From positions 163,757-227,756 of the forward strand of contig CAZNUW010000007.1 in the NCBI GenBank assembly GCA_964576515.1: a stretch of 64,000 bases of DNA, read 5' to 3'. Shown in pieces: positions 53,163-61,848 of this stretch. Made by a program: the position numbers and the translations under genes. The DNA is from SHVO01 sp964576515. Its GTDB lineage: Bacteria > Pseudomonadota > Alphaproteobacteria > Rhodospirillales > Rhodospirillaceae. Each line of letters begins with the position of its first letter. Positions within the stretch are counted from its first letter, which is position 1. The notes beneath the pieces are model-generated. The model searched no databases. It worked only from the letters and a program-made list of their open reading frames with translations, and was not told where the DNA came from.

Positions 53163-54140
53163 TTACGATAGGTAATCGGAAATATATTCACCGATGATCG
53201 TGTCGAGATCCGCCGCCGGGCTGAGGCCAAGCGCCACGGCCCGGCCGGCGTCGAGACCGACCGGCCAACCCGCGACGATCTTCTCGACAAACGGATCGGG
53301 CGTCACCGTGATCGCGCCCAGACGGCGGGATGCGGCCACCCGTTTAAGACTCTCGACCATGGCGCCGAGTGAGACGGCATGGTTGGGCAGGTTGACCGCG
53401 CGGTCACCGTCGAGCTTCGCGCCGTCGAGTTCATGCAACTCAATGAGGTTGTCGACCACCGTGCGGTAACCCGCGACAACCATCTTCGTCTCGAGAGCGA
53501 CCGGCAAAGCCATGTCGATGCCATTAAGAGGTTCGCGGATCACGCCGCTCACGAATCCCGATGCGGCCTTGTTCGGCGCGCCGGGTCGGACGATCACCGC
53601 CGGCAGGCGCGCGCAGCGGCCATCGATGAAGCCCTTACGTGAATAGTCGTTCACCAGCAATTCGCCGACCGATTTCGTCATGCCGTAGGTGGTTTGCGGC
53701 ACCTGCCGGGTGGACTCCATAACCGTTTGCGGCAAGTCGGGGCCGCCGTAGGCCGCAATGGAACTCGCAAAAACATGGCGCGGCCGGGTCTTCAGCGCGC
53801 GCAACGCCTCGAGCAGATAACGATGGCCGTCGAGATTCACACGAAGCGCGAGATCGAAGTCCAACTCCGCGCCACCGCTTACCACGGACGCCAAGTGAAA
53901 GACCGATAGGTCCGGCCGATCCACAAGTTTCTTGACCGTGGCTTCGTCGGAGATGTCACCGTGCACGACATTAACGCGCCTGTCGCTGAACGGAAGCGCG
54001 GCCGTCGACGGCGTGTCGAACAAGACGATCTCGTCAACTTTTTCCGAACCGCGCGCGCCCGTAAGCGCTCCGCGTTCCAAGATGCGCGCGGCCAGACGCA
54101 CGCCGAGGAAACCGGTTCCGCCGGTGATGAGAACTTTAAT
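53163..54140 (-). CDS. NAD-dependent epimerase/dehydrogenase (DenD-like), probable ATT start
   Basis: 325 residues if translation starts at the ATT at 54138-54140. The next conventional start is GTG at 54101, which would delete the dinucleotide-binding loop. In frame with it, upstream, the sequence reads KVLITGGTGFLGVRLAARIL, the TGGxGFxG site of the extended SDR family, and the residue aligned with the usual Met is ATT. A GGGGGAGG SD lies five bases before it. Other motifs: HLASVVSGG, SSIAAYGG, and the YxxxK pair in TYGMTKSVGEL. The closest subgroup by pattern is D-erythronate dehydrogenase. Confidence 0.85.
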   Translation of the reverse strand: MKVLITGGTGFLGVRLAARILERGALTGARGSEKVDEIVLFDTPSTAALPFSDRRVNVVHGDISDEATVKKLVDRPDLSVFHLASVVSGGAELDFDLALRVNLDGHRYLLEALRALKTRPRHVFASSIAAYGGPDLPQTVMESTRQVPQTTYGMTKSVGELLVNDYSRKGFIDGRCARLPAVIVRPGAPNKAASGFVSGVIREPLNGIDMALPVALETKMVVAGYRTVVDNLIELHELDGAKLDGDRAVNLPNHAVSLGAMVESLKRVAASRRLGAITVTPDPFVEKIVAGWPVGLDAGRAVALGLSPAADLDTIIGEYISDYLS

Positions 54141-54187
54141 GAGAGCCTCCCCCGTTGCGCTGCGAAGTTGGATGCGCCGCGTGCGCC

Positions 54188-54613
54188 TTAACCTTCCAGC
54201 GCCGCATCCAGCGTGATGTTCGCCTTCAGGACTTTCGAGACCGGACAGCCGACCTTCGCCTTGTTGGCCAGTTCCGCGAATTGCGCGGCGCTGGCGCCGG
54301 GGACTTTTGCCCGGAGGGTGAGGTGCACAGCCGTGATGGCAAACCCGTCGGGAAGTTTCTCCAGCGTAACGTCCGCTTTGGTGTTCATCTCGGACGCAGT
54401 GAGGTTTGCTTCGCCGAGAATGTTTGAAAGAGCCATGGTGAAGCAGCCGGCATGCGCCGCACCGATCAGTTCTTCCGAGTTGGTGCCGGGGCCACCCTCG
54501 AACCGGGCGGTAAAGCCATACGGATGGGCCTTGAGGGCGCCCGATTCCATGGAAATGCTGCCTTTACCGTCCTTGAGCCCGCCCGACCAGGTCGCGGAAC
54601 CTGACTTTTTCAT
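54188..54613 (-). CDS. OsmC-type organic hydroperoxide reductase
   Basis: 141 residues from the ATG at 54613; the longer frame is not supported. OsmC fold: first redox Cys in HAGCFTMALSNIL, second in KVGCPVSKVLKAN. The N-terminus KKSGSATWSGGLKDGKGSIS is typical of OsmC rather than Ohr. It reduces organic peroxides and is often stress-induced. Divergent from DUF1552. Confidence 0.92.
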   Translation of the reverse strand: MKKSGSATWSGGLKDGKGSISMESGALKAHPYGFTARFEGGPGTNSEELIGAAHAGCFTMALSNILGEANLTASEMNTKADVTLEKLPDGFAITAVHLTLRAKVPGASAAQFAELANKAKVGCPVSKVLKANITLDAALEG

Positions 54614-54910
54614 GCCCGACTCTCCCTCGAAGTATACAATGCCTGCTATATAATAAATTCTATCGACCATATTTCCTATTTGATGTCGCGTGCTTTGGGA
54701 AGGGCGGTCGCCGGCCGGCGCAAGGCCTTCCGCATCACGCCTTCGGGAGATGCCTGCTAAACCCGCGTCCCCTCACTATTCGCCAAAATCGGGAAGAAAA
54801 TTTCGCGGGAGGGGTTTATAATGTCGCGGGCTTCCGATGGGCGGCCGGCTCCGGGAGGGGTGCAACCGTTGCTGCGTTGCTGAAAAAAGAACGGGTGGAG
54901 GGTCTTTGCG

Positions 54911-56248
54911 ATGAACGGTTTCGATAGACGTCGTGTATTGCGCGGGATGTTGGGCGGCGGCGCCGTCACGGTCGGCCTGCCATTGCTCAATGTGTACTTG
55001 AACGGGAACGGTACAGCACTCGCCGATGGCAAGCCGATGCCTGTCCGCTTCGGTACGTGGCATTGGGGCCTCGGGATGCAGACGAATGTGTTCGTCCCCA
55101 AGAAAACCGGCCTGGACTATGATCTGCCGGAAGAGATCGCGTCCTGGAAACCGATCCAGAAGCATATGAACCTGTTCACCAACACGACAGCGTTCCGCGA
55201 TAACTTCGAGAACCTCTGCCACTATTCCGGTTGGGTGATTCTCCGCACGGGCTCGGCGCCGAAAGACGGCGGCCATATCCCCGGTGAATCCCTTGATGTG
55301 ACCGTGGCCAATCAGATCGGCCGCACCACGCGCTTCAAGATGCTCACGGCCACCGGCACCGGGGAAACCGGTTCGACTCTCTCGTACGAAAACCAGAACA
55401 CCCCGAACCAGCCCGAGATTTCGCCGCTGGCGTTCTATACGCGTGTGTTCGGTCCGGACTTCCAGGACCCGAATGCGCCGGAGTTCAAACCGAACCCGCG
55501 GATCATGGTGCGCAAAAGCGTCCTGACCGGCGTCATGGATGAAGTGAAAGCCATCAACGCCCGCGTCGGCGCCGAAGACCGCGCGCGCCTCGATCAATAC
55601 TTCACCGGCCTGCGCCATCTTGAGCGCCAGTTTGAACAGCAGCTCACGAAGCCCGAACCCATTGCCTCGTGCAAACGTCCGGCGGAACTGAAGAGTGAGC
55701 CGCCGGCGGGCAAGGAAATCGAAGTGATCACCGCGCGGCACAAAATGATGACCGACATCATGGTCATGGCCGTGGCGTGCGATCAAACCCGCGTCTTCAA
55801 TATGGCGATGAGCACCCGGTCCGGCGACCCGAGCAAGGCCGGCTACGAGAAGCCTCACCACACGGCGACGCACGAAGAGCGCATCGATGATGTGCTCGGC
55901 TATCAGAAGGAAGTCTCGAACTTCACCCGCAAGCTGATGTCGGCCTGGACGTATTATGTCGAGGCCTTCACGAAGGTCCAGGAAGGCGACGGCACGTTGC
56001 TCGACAACGTCTTCATCTACGCCACCACCGACCACGGTTATGCCCGCGTTCACTCGTTGGACGGCATGCCGCTCATGACGGCGGGCGGTTGCGGCGGCAA
56101 AGTGAAGAACGGCTATCACTTCGATCTCAAGGGCGATACCGGGTGCCGCATCGGCTATACCGGCCTACGTTTGATGGGCGTCAACACGCCGCAGTGGGGG
56201 ACGAAGAGCAACCAGACCAGCAAGGAAGTCGGCGAGATTCTCGCCTAA
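54911..56248 (+). CDS. Tat-exported DUF1552 protein
   Basis: 445 residues. A twin-arginine leader (FDRRRVLRGMLGGGAVTVGL) indicates folded export. The rest matches DUF1552 (FGTWHWGLGMQTNVFVPK; YATTDHGYARVHSL), an alkaline-phosphatase-superfamily-like domain of unknown function. Its usual partner genes (DUF1588/1592-type c-cytochromes) are absent here. A TATAAT at 54817-54822 may belong to its promoter. A strong terminator follows. Confidence 0.85.
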   Translation: MNGFDRRRVLRGMLGGGAVTVGLPLLNVYLNGNGTALADGKPMPVRFGTWHWGLGMQTNVFVPKKTGLDYDLPEEIASWKPIQKHMNLFTNTTAFRDNFENLCHYSGWVILRTGSAPKDGGHIPGESLDVTVANQIGRTTRFKMLTATGTGETGSTLSYENQNTPNQPEISPLAFYTRVFGPDFQDPNAPEFKPNPRIMVRKSVLTGVMDEVKAINARVGAEDRARLDQYFTGLRHLERQFEQQLTKPEPIASCKRPAELKSEPPAGKEIEVITARHKMMTDIMVMAVACDQTRVFNMAMSTRSGDPSKAGYEKPHHTATHEERIDDVLGYQKEVSNFTRKLMSAWTYYVEAFTKVQEGDGTLLDNVFIYATTDHGYARVHSLDGMPLMTAGGCGGKVKNGYHFDLKGDTGCRIGYTGLRLMGVNTPQWGTKSNQTSKEVGEILA

Positions 56249-56276
56249 TCCATTACGATTAGATTCGGAAAGAAAG

Positions 56277-56303
56277 ACGGGCGCCGGTCACTCCGGCGCC
56301 CGT
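56277..56303 (+). terminator. Bidirectional terminator after DUF1552
   Basis: ACGGGCGCCGG / CCGGCGCCCGT, 11-bp stem with loop TCACT, then TTTTCTTTT. The stop codon of the convergent nuclease gene lies in the loop. Confidence 0.85.
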
Positions 56304-57121
56304 TTTCTTTTCGGATCCGTCACGAGCGCGGGAAGGAGGTGCGCAAGGCGCGTGGCGGCCTTCTGAATCTGCTCCAGCGCCACGATCTGGTTTTGTTTGA
56401 CGTAGGCGTCGTCAAAGGAGAGACCTCCGGCGTTACCCACGTAACCGGTGGCCGGCGTACGCATGATGAAAAAACTTTCCTTCACCCAATCGAACGGTGT
56501 CGCCTGAATCCAGTATTCCCGCGGGCCACCGACCTGGAACAATAGGCCGTAGATTTTCAAGATTCCATTCGGCGCGTTCGGTTCCGGCGCTGCGTCTAGA
56601 AGATGCTCCTCCCAGATCTTCCGCATTGTCGTTGTTTTCCCGCGAAAGTCCGCGCCTAAGGTTACTCCACCCTGATCGTCGAGAAAGCCCATGTTGAGCG
56701 GTTGATGAGCGTCGGCGACCAGATGGCTGAGAAGGGGCAGGGCGACGGCCTTTTCAGCCTCCGGCGCTTGTCCCGCCAGGATGCCGATCGTGCGTTCGAT
56801 CTCGCGCAAGATGCACCCCGAAGGGCAATCACGCCGACGATCCAACGACGTCGCGCCGAGCGGGACCAACATTGCATGCGATCGAGGAATTGCCGGTTCT
56901 CCGGCGTGGTTGCGGTCCGGTTGGACGCAGGTCTCGGCGAACTGCTCGCGCGTGGAGACTGTCAGGATAACGCGAATTCGGCTGCGCGCGTTCTCGTCGA
57001 TGGAATCCCAGGCCAGCGTACAGACAATCCGGTGCCCCTTGGCACCCCAGGCGTGGGCAGGGGCGGGGATGGCGATCAGCGCTATCGCGACAATCAATCG
57101 GATCGGCAGGCGGAAACTCAC
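56288..57121 (-). CDS. Secreted S1/P1-type nuclease
   Basis: 277 residues with a signal peptide ending at about residue 24 (IALIAIPAPAHA). The mature N-terminus is Trp (AWGAKGHRIVCTL), which in this family is a zinc ligand; HLVADAHQPLNMG supplies further ligands (H-x3-D-x-H). These enzymes cut single-stranded nucleic acid or act as phospholipase C. Divergent from the serine hydrolase gene. Confidence 0.88.
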   Translation of the reverse strand: MSFRLPIRLIVAIALIAIPAPAHAWGAKGHRIVCTLAWDSIDENARSRIRVILTVSTREQFAETCVQPDRNHAGEPAIPRSHAMLVPLGATSLDRRRDCPSGCILREIERTIGILAGQAPEAEKAVALPLLSHLVADAHQPLNMGFLDDQGGVTLGADFRGKTTTMRKIWEEHLLDAAPEPNAPNGILKIYGLLFQVGGPREYWIQATPFDWVKESFFIMRTPATGYVGNAGGLSFDDAYVKQNQIVALEQIQKAATRLAHLLPALVTDPKRKRAPE

Positions 57122-57210
57122 AGCCGAGGCATCTCCCTTTCAGAGGACATGCTAGTCTATTGACGGGACGGGCACGCGTCAGGCCGCGTCAGCATACGGG
57201 GGATTCTATC

Positions 57211-58278
57211 ATGGGATTGAGCATATCTACGCGAATCTGGGGTGCGGTTGTCTTGTCCTGCTTTGTCGCGACCGGAACAGCGGCCGCGGCCGATGCGCCA
57301 GGAGCGTTGACGCGCCTTCTGGACGCACAACTTTCTCGTATGCCCGCGAAATCCGGGATTTATGTCAAACACCTCCCGAGCGGCGAAGAGGGCGCGGTCC
57401 GCGCGGACGAGCCTTTTGAAAGCGCCAGCACGATCAAAACCGCGACGATGATCCTCGCCTACCGGATGGCGGACGCGGGTCAACTCAAACTCGACGAGCG
57501 CACGGAAATCGGTGCCGCGCAAATGCGCGGTGGATCGGGGATATATCGCTATAAGGATATGGGCCTGCGCCCCACCTGGCGCGACATCATCACTGAAATG
57601 ATCATCACAAGCGACAACACGGCGACCGACATGATGATCGCCAAGGTCGGCGGCAAGGAGAAGGTGAACGGCTTCCTCGCGGACCAGGGATACAAGGTGC
57701 TGAAGCAGATCCACACCACGAACGAATACTTCCGAATGGGGACCGAGGCGCTGGATCCCAAGTACAAATCCCTCTCGCCCGAGGACGTCTTTGCCTTGTG
57801 TTGCGCGGATACGACAATCCGGCGCATGCCGGTTTTCTCCGATCAACGCAAAGGTCTGATCGACGAAGTGCGCGCCGCGCGGACGGCGCGTGGCCCTCTC
57901 GCGCCGACGGATCCGGAAGATCAATCCCGCTGGTTCGGCGCTGCCTCGCCCCGTGAGATGGGGCGTCTCATTGAGAGCTTCGAGACCTGCACGATCGCCA
58001 AGCCGGAGAGCTGCGACGAAATGCGGCGCATGTTCCGGGCGCAGCAGGCGGGGACAATGAAGATCCCGCATTACTTGACGGTCCCGGTCGGTCATAAGAC
58101 GGGCGAGACGGGCGGCGTCACCAATGATGTCGGCGTGATCTACGCCCGTTCAGGCCCCATCGTCATTTCGTTCTACAATATGAAGATGACCGGCGCGCGG
58201 GCCGAGACCGAAGATATGATGGGTGAAGTCGCACGCACGGTGACAGACTATTTCGACGGGCGGCGCGATCCCGGATAG
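57211..58278 (+). CDS. Class A beta-lactamase-like serine hydrolase
   Basis: 355 residues from the ATG at 57211. Signal peptide to ATGTAAAADA. SxxK motif ESASTIKTATMI, SDN motif IITSDNTATDMMI, and KTG motif VGHKTGETGGVTN are all present. It is longer than true class A enzymes (about 265 mature residues) with a C-terminal extension and inserts, so it may be a D,D-peptidase or esterase relative rather than a drug-hydrolysing enzyme. Confidence 0.85.
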   Translation: MGLSISTRIWGAVVLSCFVATGTAAAADAPGALTRLLDAQLSRMPAKSGIYVKHLPSGEEGAVRADEPFESASTIKTATMILAYRMADAGQLKLDERTEIGAAQMRGGSGIYRYKDMGLRPTWRDIITEMIITSDNTATDMMIAKVGGKEKVNGFLADQGYKVLKQIHTTNEYFRMGTEALDPKYKSLSPEDVFALCCADTTIRRMPVFSDQRKGLIDEVRAARTARGPLAPTDPEDQSRWFGAASPREMGRLIESFETCTIAKPESCDEMRRMFRAQQAGTMKIPHYLTVPVGHKTGETGGVTNDVGVIYARSGPIVISFYNMKMTGARAETEDMMGEVARTVTDYFDGRRDPG

Positions 58279-58317
58279 ATGAATGCCGCGAGAAGGTGAA
58301 GCGACCATCGATCTCCT

Positions 58318-58803
58318 CTATTGAAGAATAAGCTCCTTGAGGAGAACAGACCTGATCTTCACCGGGGCGACAATGCGCTCCGCGCGTTCGTGAAGTTGGT
58401 CCTTCACGCGGTCCAACCCTGCGCCTTCAAAATCCTCGAGCCGCATATTGTGGAGAAACCAAATGAAACTGTCCACGAGCCGCGGCTTCAATCGCTCCGC
58501 CAGGGCCAGATCGGCCTCGTTTTCCAACTCCAAAGTCAGGCGCAATTTAAGAAAAGCGCCGTTCGTCGGGGGCCCCACGTTAAGCATAACTTCTGGAATT
58601 TCGTAGTACACACCCGAACGCGATTGGCCTCCCCCAAAGATGCTTGCGATACGCTGAAATTCGGACATCCGGACGGCCTCGATCCGGGATACCTGCATGG
58701 CTAGGACACTATTGCCGGAAAATACCAAGAACGCGCCGCAGATGAAGAAGAGGCGATAGCCCTCGCACAGCAGACGTTTAGTCATTCGTTCTGATTCGGA
58801 CAT
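58318..58803 (-). CDS. Orphan FliL-like protein
   Basis: 161 residues from the ATG at 58803 (GGAG eight bases upstream). N-terminal membrane helix (LFFICGAFLVFSGNSVLA), then a periplasmic domain with YYEIPEVMLNVGPPTNGAFL and LKLRLTLELENEADLALAE, close to FliL/stomatin-like proteins of the flagellar motor. No other flagellar gene is in the window. The leader contains a strong hairpin. Confidence 0.75.
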   Translation of the reverse strand: MSESERMTKRLLCEGYRLFFICGAFLVFSGNSVLAMQVSRIEAVRMSEFQRIASIFGGGQSRSGVYYEIPEVMLNVGPPTNGAFLKLRLTLELENEADLALAERLKPRLVDSFIWFLHNMRLEDFEGAGLDRVKDQLHERAERIVAPVKIRSVLLKELILQ

Positions 58804-58830
58804 GCACCGGGCTCCGCACCTGAGGGAAGC

Positions 58831-58867
58831 AAGAGCCGGAAGCGGGGTAGCGTCGCTTCCGGCTCTT
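58831..58867 (-). promoter_or_regulatory. 14-bp hairpin in the leader of the FliL-like gene
   Basis: AAGAGCCGGAAGCG / CGCTTCCGGCTCTT, perfect 14-bp stem with a 9-base loop, 28 bases before the start codon on the minus strand. No T-run, so a leader hairpin or protein site rather than a terminator. Confidence 0.55.
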
Positions 58868-59274
58868 CGGACAACCGGCTCGGGCAAACGGACCGGTGTC
58901 CATACAGAGTGCGCATGTGCTTCCGCGCAGGAAATGCGTCGCTCGCGACGTCACATTCCCCAATAGCCGCCCTCAGAGCGACGTGAGCGAACGTCGTTCG
59001 TAGCAGCACGGCTCGACCTCTGTTCCTTTTCTCCCCGTAGTCCTGAACGGGAGGATGACGAGCTTAAAATGGGAAGAGGGAGGTCCGTTACTATGGCTTC
59101 TATATGCAGCCCCGCGATAAGCGCGCGCCATGCACCGATCTTAAATTTATCGTCATGATTGAAATTGCGCGACTGAAGCGGCCGGATTCCGACAGGGCCA
59201 TATAAAACCCGCACTAACGATGCGATCCGAATTCCACGTAACCCCACGTCACAACACACGCGACAGGGGAGCCC
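58868..59274. other. Region between the FliL-like and Pal-like genes
   Basis: 407 bases. It contains one imperfect relative of the island palindrome (GCGAACGTCGTTCGT, 58989-59003) outside the element. No gene seen. Confidence 0.5.
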
Positions 59275-59760
59275 ATGTTTCGTTTCATAGCCATTCTCGC
59301 GATTTGCTTCGTTGCCTCCGGATGCGCGAGCCGGACGACGCTGAGCGAGACCGCCACGTTGTCCACGGAAACACCTGCGGCAGCGTCTCCCACCGCACCA
59401 AACGTCGACGGGGCCTTCCTCGACGACGCATCCAACAATCGAATCTATTTTCAGTATGATTCGTGGACAGTTTCTGACGAGGCGAGGCAAGTCCTTCGTC
59501 GTCAAGCGGCATGGCTAACCGCTAATCCTTCCGTCTCCATTCTCGTAGAAGGGCACTGCGACGAACGAGGAACACGCGAATACAACCTTGGTCTCGGCGA
59601 GCGCCGCGCGAGTGCCGTACGCGCGTTCCTCGTGGATGCCGGCGTCGCGGGCGAGCGTATACATACGACGTCCTACGGCAAGGATCGGCCTGAAGCCGCC
59701 GCAAGTAACGACCAGGCTTGGTCGCGAAATCGACGGGCCGTAACGACACTCGCGCGATAG
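59275..59760 (+). CDS. Pal-like OmpA-domain lipoprotein
   Basis: 161 residues. Lipobox VASGC at about residue 17, then a linker and the OmpA peptidoglycan-binding domain (RIYFQYDSWTVSDEARQVLR; LVEGHCDERGTREYNLGLGE with the NxxLxxxRA motif). It resembles Pal but lies outside a tol-pal operon, so it may be a second copy or a distant relative. Confidence 0.88.
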   Translation: MFRFIAILAICFVASGCASRTTLSETATLSTETPAAASPTAPNVDGAFLDDASNNRIYFQYDSWTVSDEARQVLRRQAAWLTANPSVSILVEGHCDERGTREYNLGLGERRASAVRAFLVDAGVAGERIHTTSYGKDRPEAAASNDQAWSRNRRAVTTLAR

Positions 59761-59781
59761 AGGGGCGGACTCCTCGATCTC

Positions 59782-60936
59782 ATGAACATCAACCCGACGC
59801 CCGCGTCGCCCGCGCGGGAACGCGGCCTCCGTATGGATTTCTGGCGCGGTTGCGCGATTCTGATGATTTTTATCAATCATCTGGATTTCAATCTGCTTTC
59901 GATTCTAACGACCCGGGCGTGGGGCTTATCGGATGCTGCGGAACTTCTCGTTTTTCTTGCCGGGGTGGGGACTGCAAGGGCATTGATCTCAAAATATGAA
60001 TCTGGCTCCGTCATGGCCATCTCTTACATCGGTCGTCGTACGGTTCGTCTTTACATCGCGCACATTCTTCTTTTTCTGGGCATCGGCGCGATATGCCTCC
60101 TTTATAAAAGCGTCACGGGCTCCGCCGATCTCGCCCTTGCGCTTCACTACAATCCGCTTCTTGAACGCCCCCTGTCGGCCGTCGTGGAGGCGCTGTCGTT
60201 GAGCTATCTGCCCGCCTATGCCGATATTCTGCCCTTATATATCGCCCTGACGATCTTCGGCGGCGTGGCGGCCCTTATTTTTCGGACGACATGGTTCGCC
60301 ATGTTGGCGGTGTCGTTTGCGATCTATATGACCTTCCACCTAAGCGGGTTCAACCTCCCGGCCGGTGAGTATGAACGCACCTGGTTCTTCAACCCGTTTT
60401 GCTGGCAATTTCTCTTTGTCACCGGAATGGTGATATGGATCTGTCACGAGGACCCGCGATTCCAACGCATCATACGATCCCCTTGGATGTTGGCATTATC
60501 GGCGGTTATCGTCGGCGTTGGGATACACTCGGCTGCGCCCTGGACATACTGGGGGCTTCCGTCAGGCTCGGGTGTACTCGCGCATTGGCTCTCGCCACAC
60601 CTGGATAAACAGACCCTCGCGCCTCTGCGATACATCCACTTTCTTGCGACTGCTCACATTGCTTACGTCGTGGTTGGTGAAGCCAATATGAGGACGCGCG
60701 TCGGGCGCGTTGTCGCGAGGGTCGGACAAAATGCCTTGCCGGTCTTTCTCTTTTCAACCCTTCTGGCCGTTGCCGTTCAGGCCTATGGACGTGCCGCCGG
60801 ATTGAGCGGTGCGGGACACGTCGTCATGGCGTTAGTCGGTCTTGCCTCCATTTTCACCTTCAACGCCATCTATCACACACGTAGGACTCGTGAAAATCAC
60901 GCTCGACCTTCCATCCTTACGGCGCCGCTGCGCTAA
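59782..60936 (+). CDS. OpgC-like membrane acyltransferase
   Basis: 384 residues with about ten membrane helices. N-terminal MDFWRGCAILMIFINHLDF matches OpgC, the succinyltransferase that modifies periplasmic glucans. The Asp/Arg/His-type pattern in helix 1 fits. The end overlaps the convergent cysteine-cluster gene by 20 bases. Confidence 0.88.
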   Translation: MNINPTPASPARERGLRMDFWRGCAILMIFINHLDFNLLSILTTRAWGLSDAAELLVFLAGVGTARALISKYESGSVMAISYIGRRTVRLYIAHILLFLGIGAICLLYKSVTGSADLALALHYNPLLERPLSAVVEALSLSYLPAYADILPLYIALTIFGGVAALIFRTTWFAMLAVSFAIYMTFHLSGFNLPAGEYERTWFFNPFCWQFLFVTGMVIWICHEDPRFQRIIRSPWMLALSAVIVGVGIHSAAPWTYWGLPSGSGVLAHWLSPHLDKQTLAPLRYIHFLATAHIAYVVVGEANMRTRVGRVVARVGQNALPVFLFSTLLAVAVQAYGRAAGLSGAGHVVMALVGLASIFTFNAIYHTRRTRENHARPSILTAPLR

Positions 60937-61513
60937 GCGTCGACCCAAGGTCATTTCCTCGATTTTGAAGCGAATAGCTATGGAACGACTGCGCCTCAAG
61001 GAACCGCAACGCGTACGTCAGAAGCTCGCCGACCGCCTCGGGCGTATCCATCCCCCTCGACACGTCATCGCCGTTCAACAAGGTACGTAGTGGAGAGTGT
61101 CCAGGTGGCGCTGCAAGGCCGAGATAGAGCTTCACACCACTTTGAAACGCTTGCCGTGCAAACGCGCTGAGCCAGGTGGCTTGAATGGCCGCAGCACGAT
61201 CATTCCCGTAAAGCATAAGCGTGATGGCGGGATAAGCCGGCGAGGCCTCGCGGGACGTAAAGTCGATTAGAGGCAAGACTCCGGTGACGTCGGGGCGAGC
61301 CGACAAGTCATATGAGGGCCAAAGACGCCAGGCGCAATAAAAGAGCCGACAGGGCGTGGGGCGGTCATCGTAGATTTTACATCCTGCGCCATGACAGTTT
61401 TTGCAAAGCCGTCCCGCGTCTTTCTGGATTTCGATGTGATCAATGGTTAATGCGCTGCAGCACGCCGTGCAGGCGCCGCACTCACGGGTCGGTATCGGCG
61501 AAACACCGGTCAT
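60917..61513 (-). CDS. YkgJ-type cysteine-cluster protein
   Basis: 198 residues. Cysteine-rich N-terminus CGACTACCSALTIDH, CKNCHGAGCKIYDDRP, CRLFYC, the zinc/iron-sulfur cluster pattern of the YkgJ (UPF0153) family. The C-terminal part is helical. Function unknown in the family. Confidence 0.85.
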   Translation of the reverse strand: MTGVSPIPTRECGACTACCSALTIDHIEIQKDAGRLCKNCHGAGCKIYDDRPTPCRLFYCAWRLWPSYDLSARPDVTGVLPLIDFTSREASPAYPAITLMLYGNDRAAAIQATWLSAFARQAFQSGVKLYLGLAAPPGHSPLRTLLNGDDVSRGMDTPEAVGELLTYALRFLEAQSFHSYSLQNRGNDLGSTLSAAAP

Positions 61514-61668
61514 CCCACGTCACCTTTGCCGTGTAGATGACCTATAAAAGTCCACTCCCTCCCGCGCAGCACATACGAATTTCATATAAAGAGGGGCGGT
61601 GGAGTTATCAGGTCGATCGCATGAGGTTTATATACCTATAGTGTTGCGCACGAGTTCTAGAGGTTGTT

Positions 61669-61848
61669 ATGGGCAAACCTGAGCGACACGACGACATGGC
61701 GATGCATGGCGGCATCAATCGCAGTGCAATGAACAGGGGATGGATTCCGATTCAGATACGCGACTTGCATATCAGGCAGATTGCATATCAGGCAGATCGT
61801 GTGGACGATTGTGCTGTTCGCAGGCGCGACCGCCGCCGCTTTTTTTAG
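61669..61848 (+). pseudogene. Original N-terminus of the KdpD-like kinase, cut off by a duplication frameshift
   Basis: An ATG at 61669 with AGAGG six bases upstream opens a frame (MGKPERHDDMAMHGGINRSA ...) that ends at TAG 61846-61848 after 59 residues. Removing one copy of the 16-bp duplication (61765-61796) would fuse this frame to the kinase without a gap. The present kinase must therefore start downstream. Confidence 0.6.
61765..61796 (+). repeat. 16-bp tandem duplication at the kinase start
   Basis: TTGCATATCAGGCAGA twice in a row (61765-61780, 61781-61796). Each copy carries AGGCAGA, so it duplicates a possible SD and start region. Confidence 0.9.

Noticed and set aside
57211..58278. 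Acquired antibiotic-resistance beta-lactamase
   Set aside because: Extra length, core location and normal composition suggest a chromosomal serine hydrolase; the motifs alone do not show drug hydrolysis.
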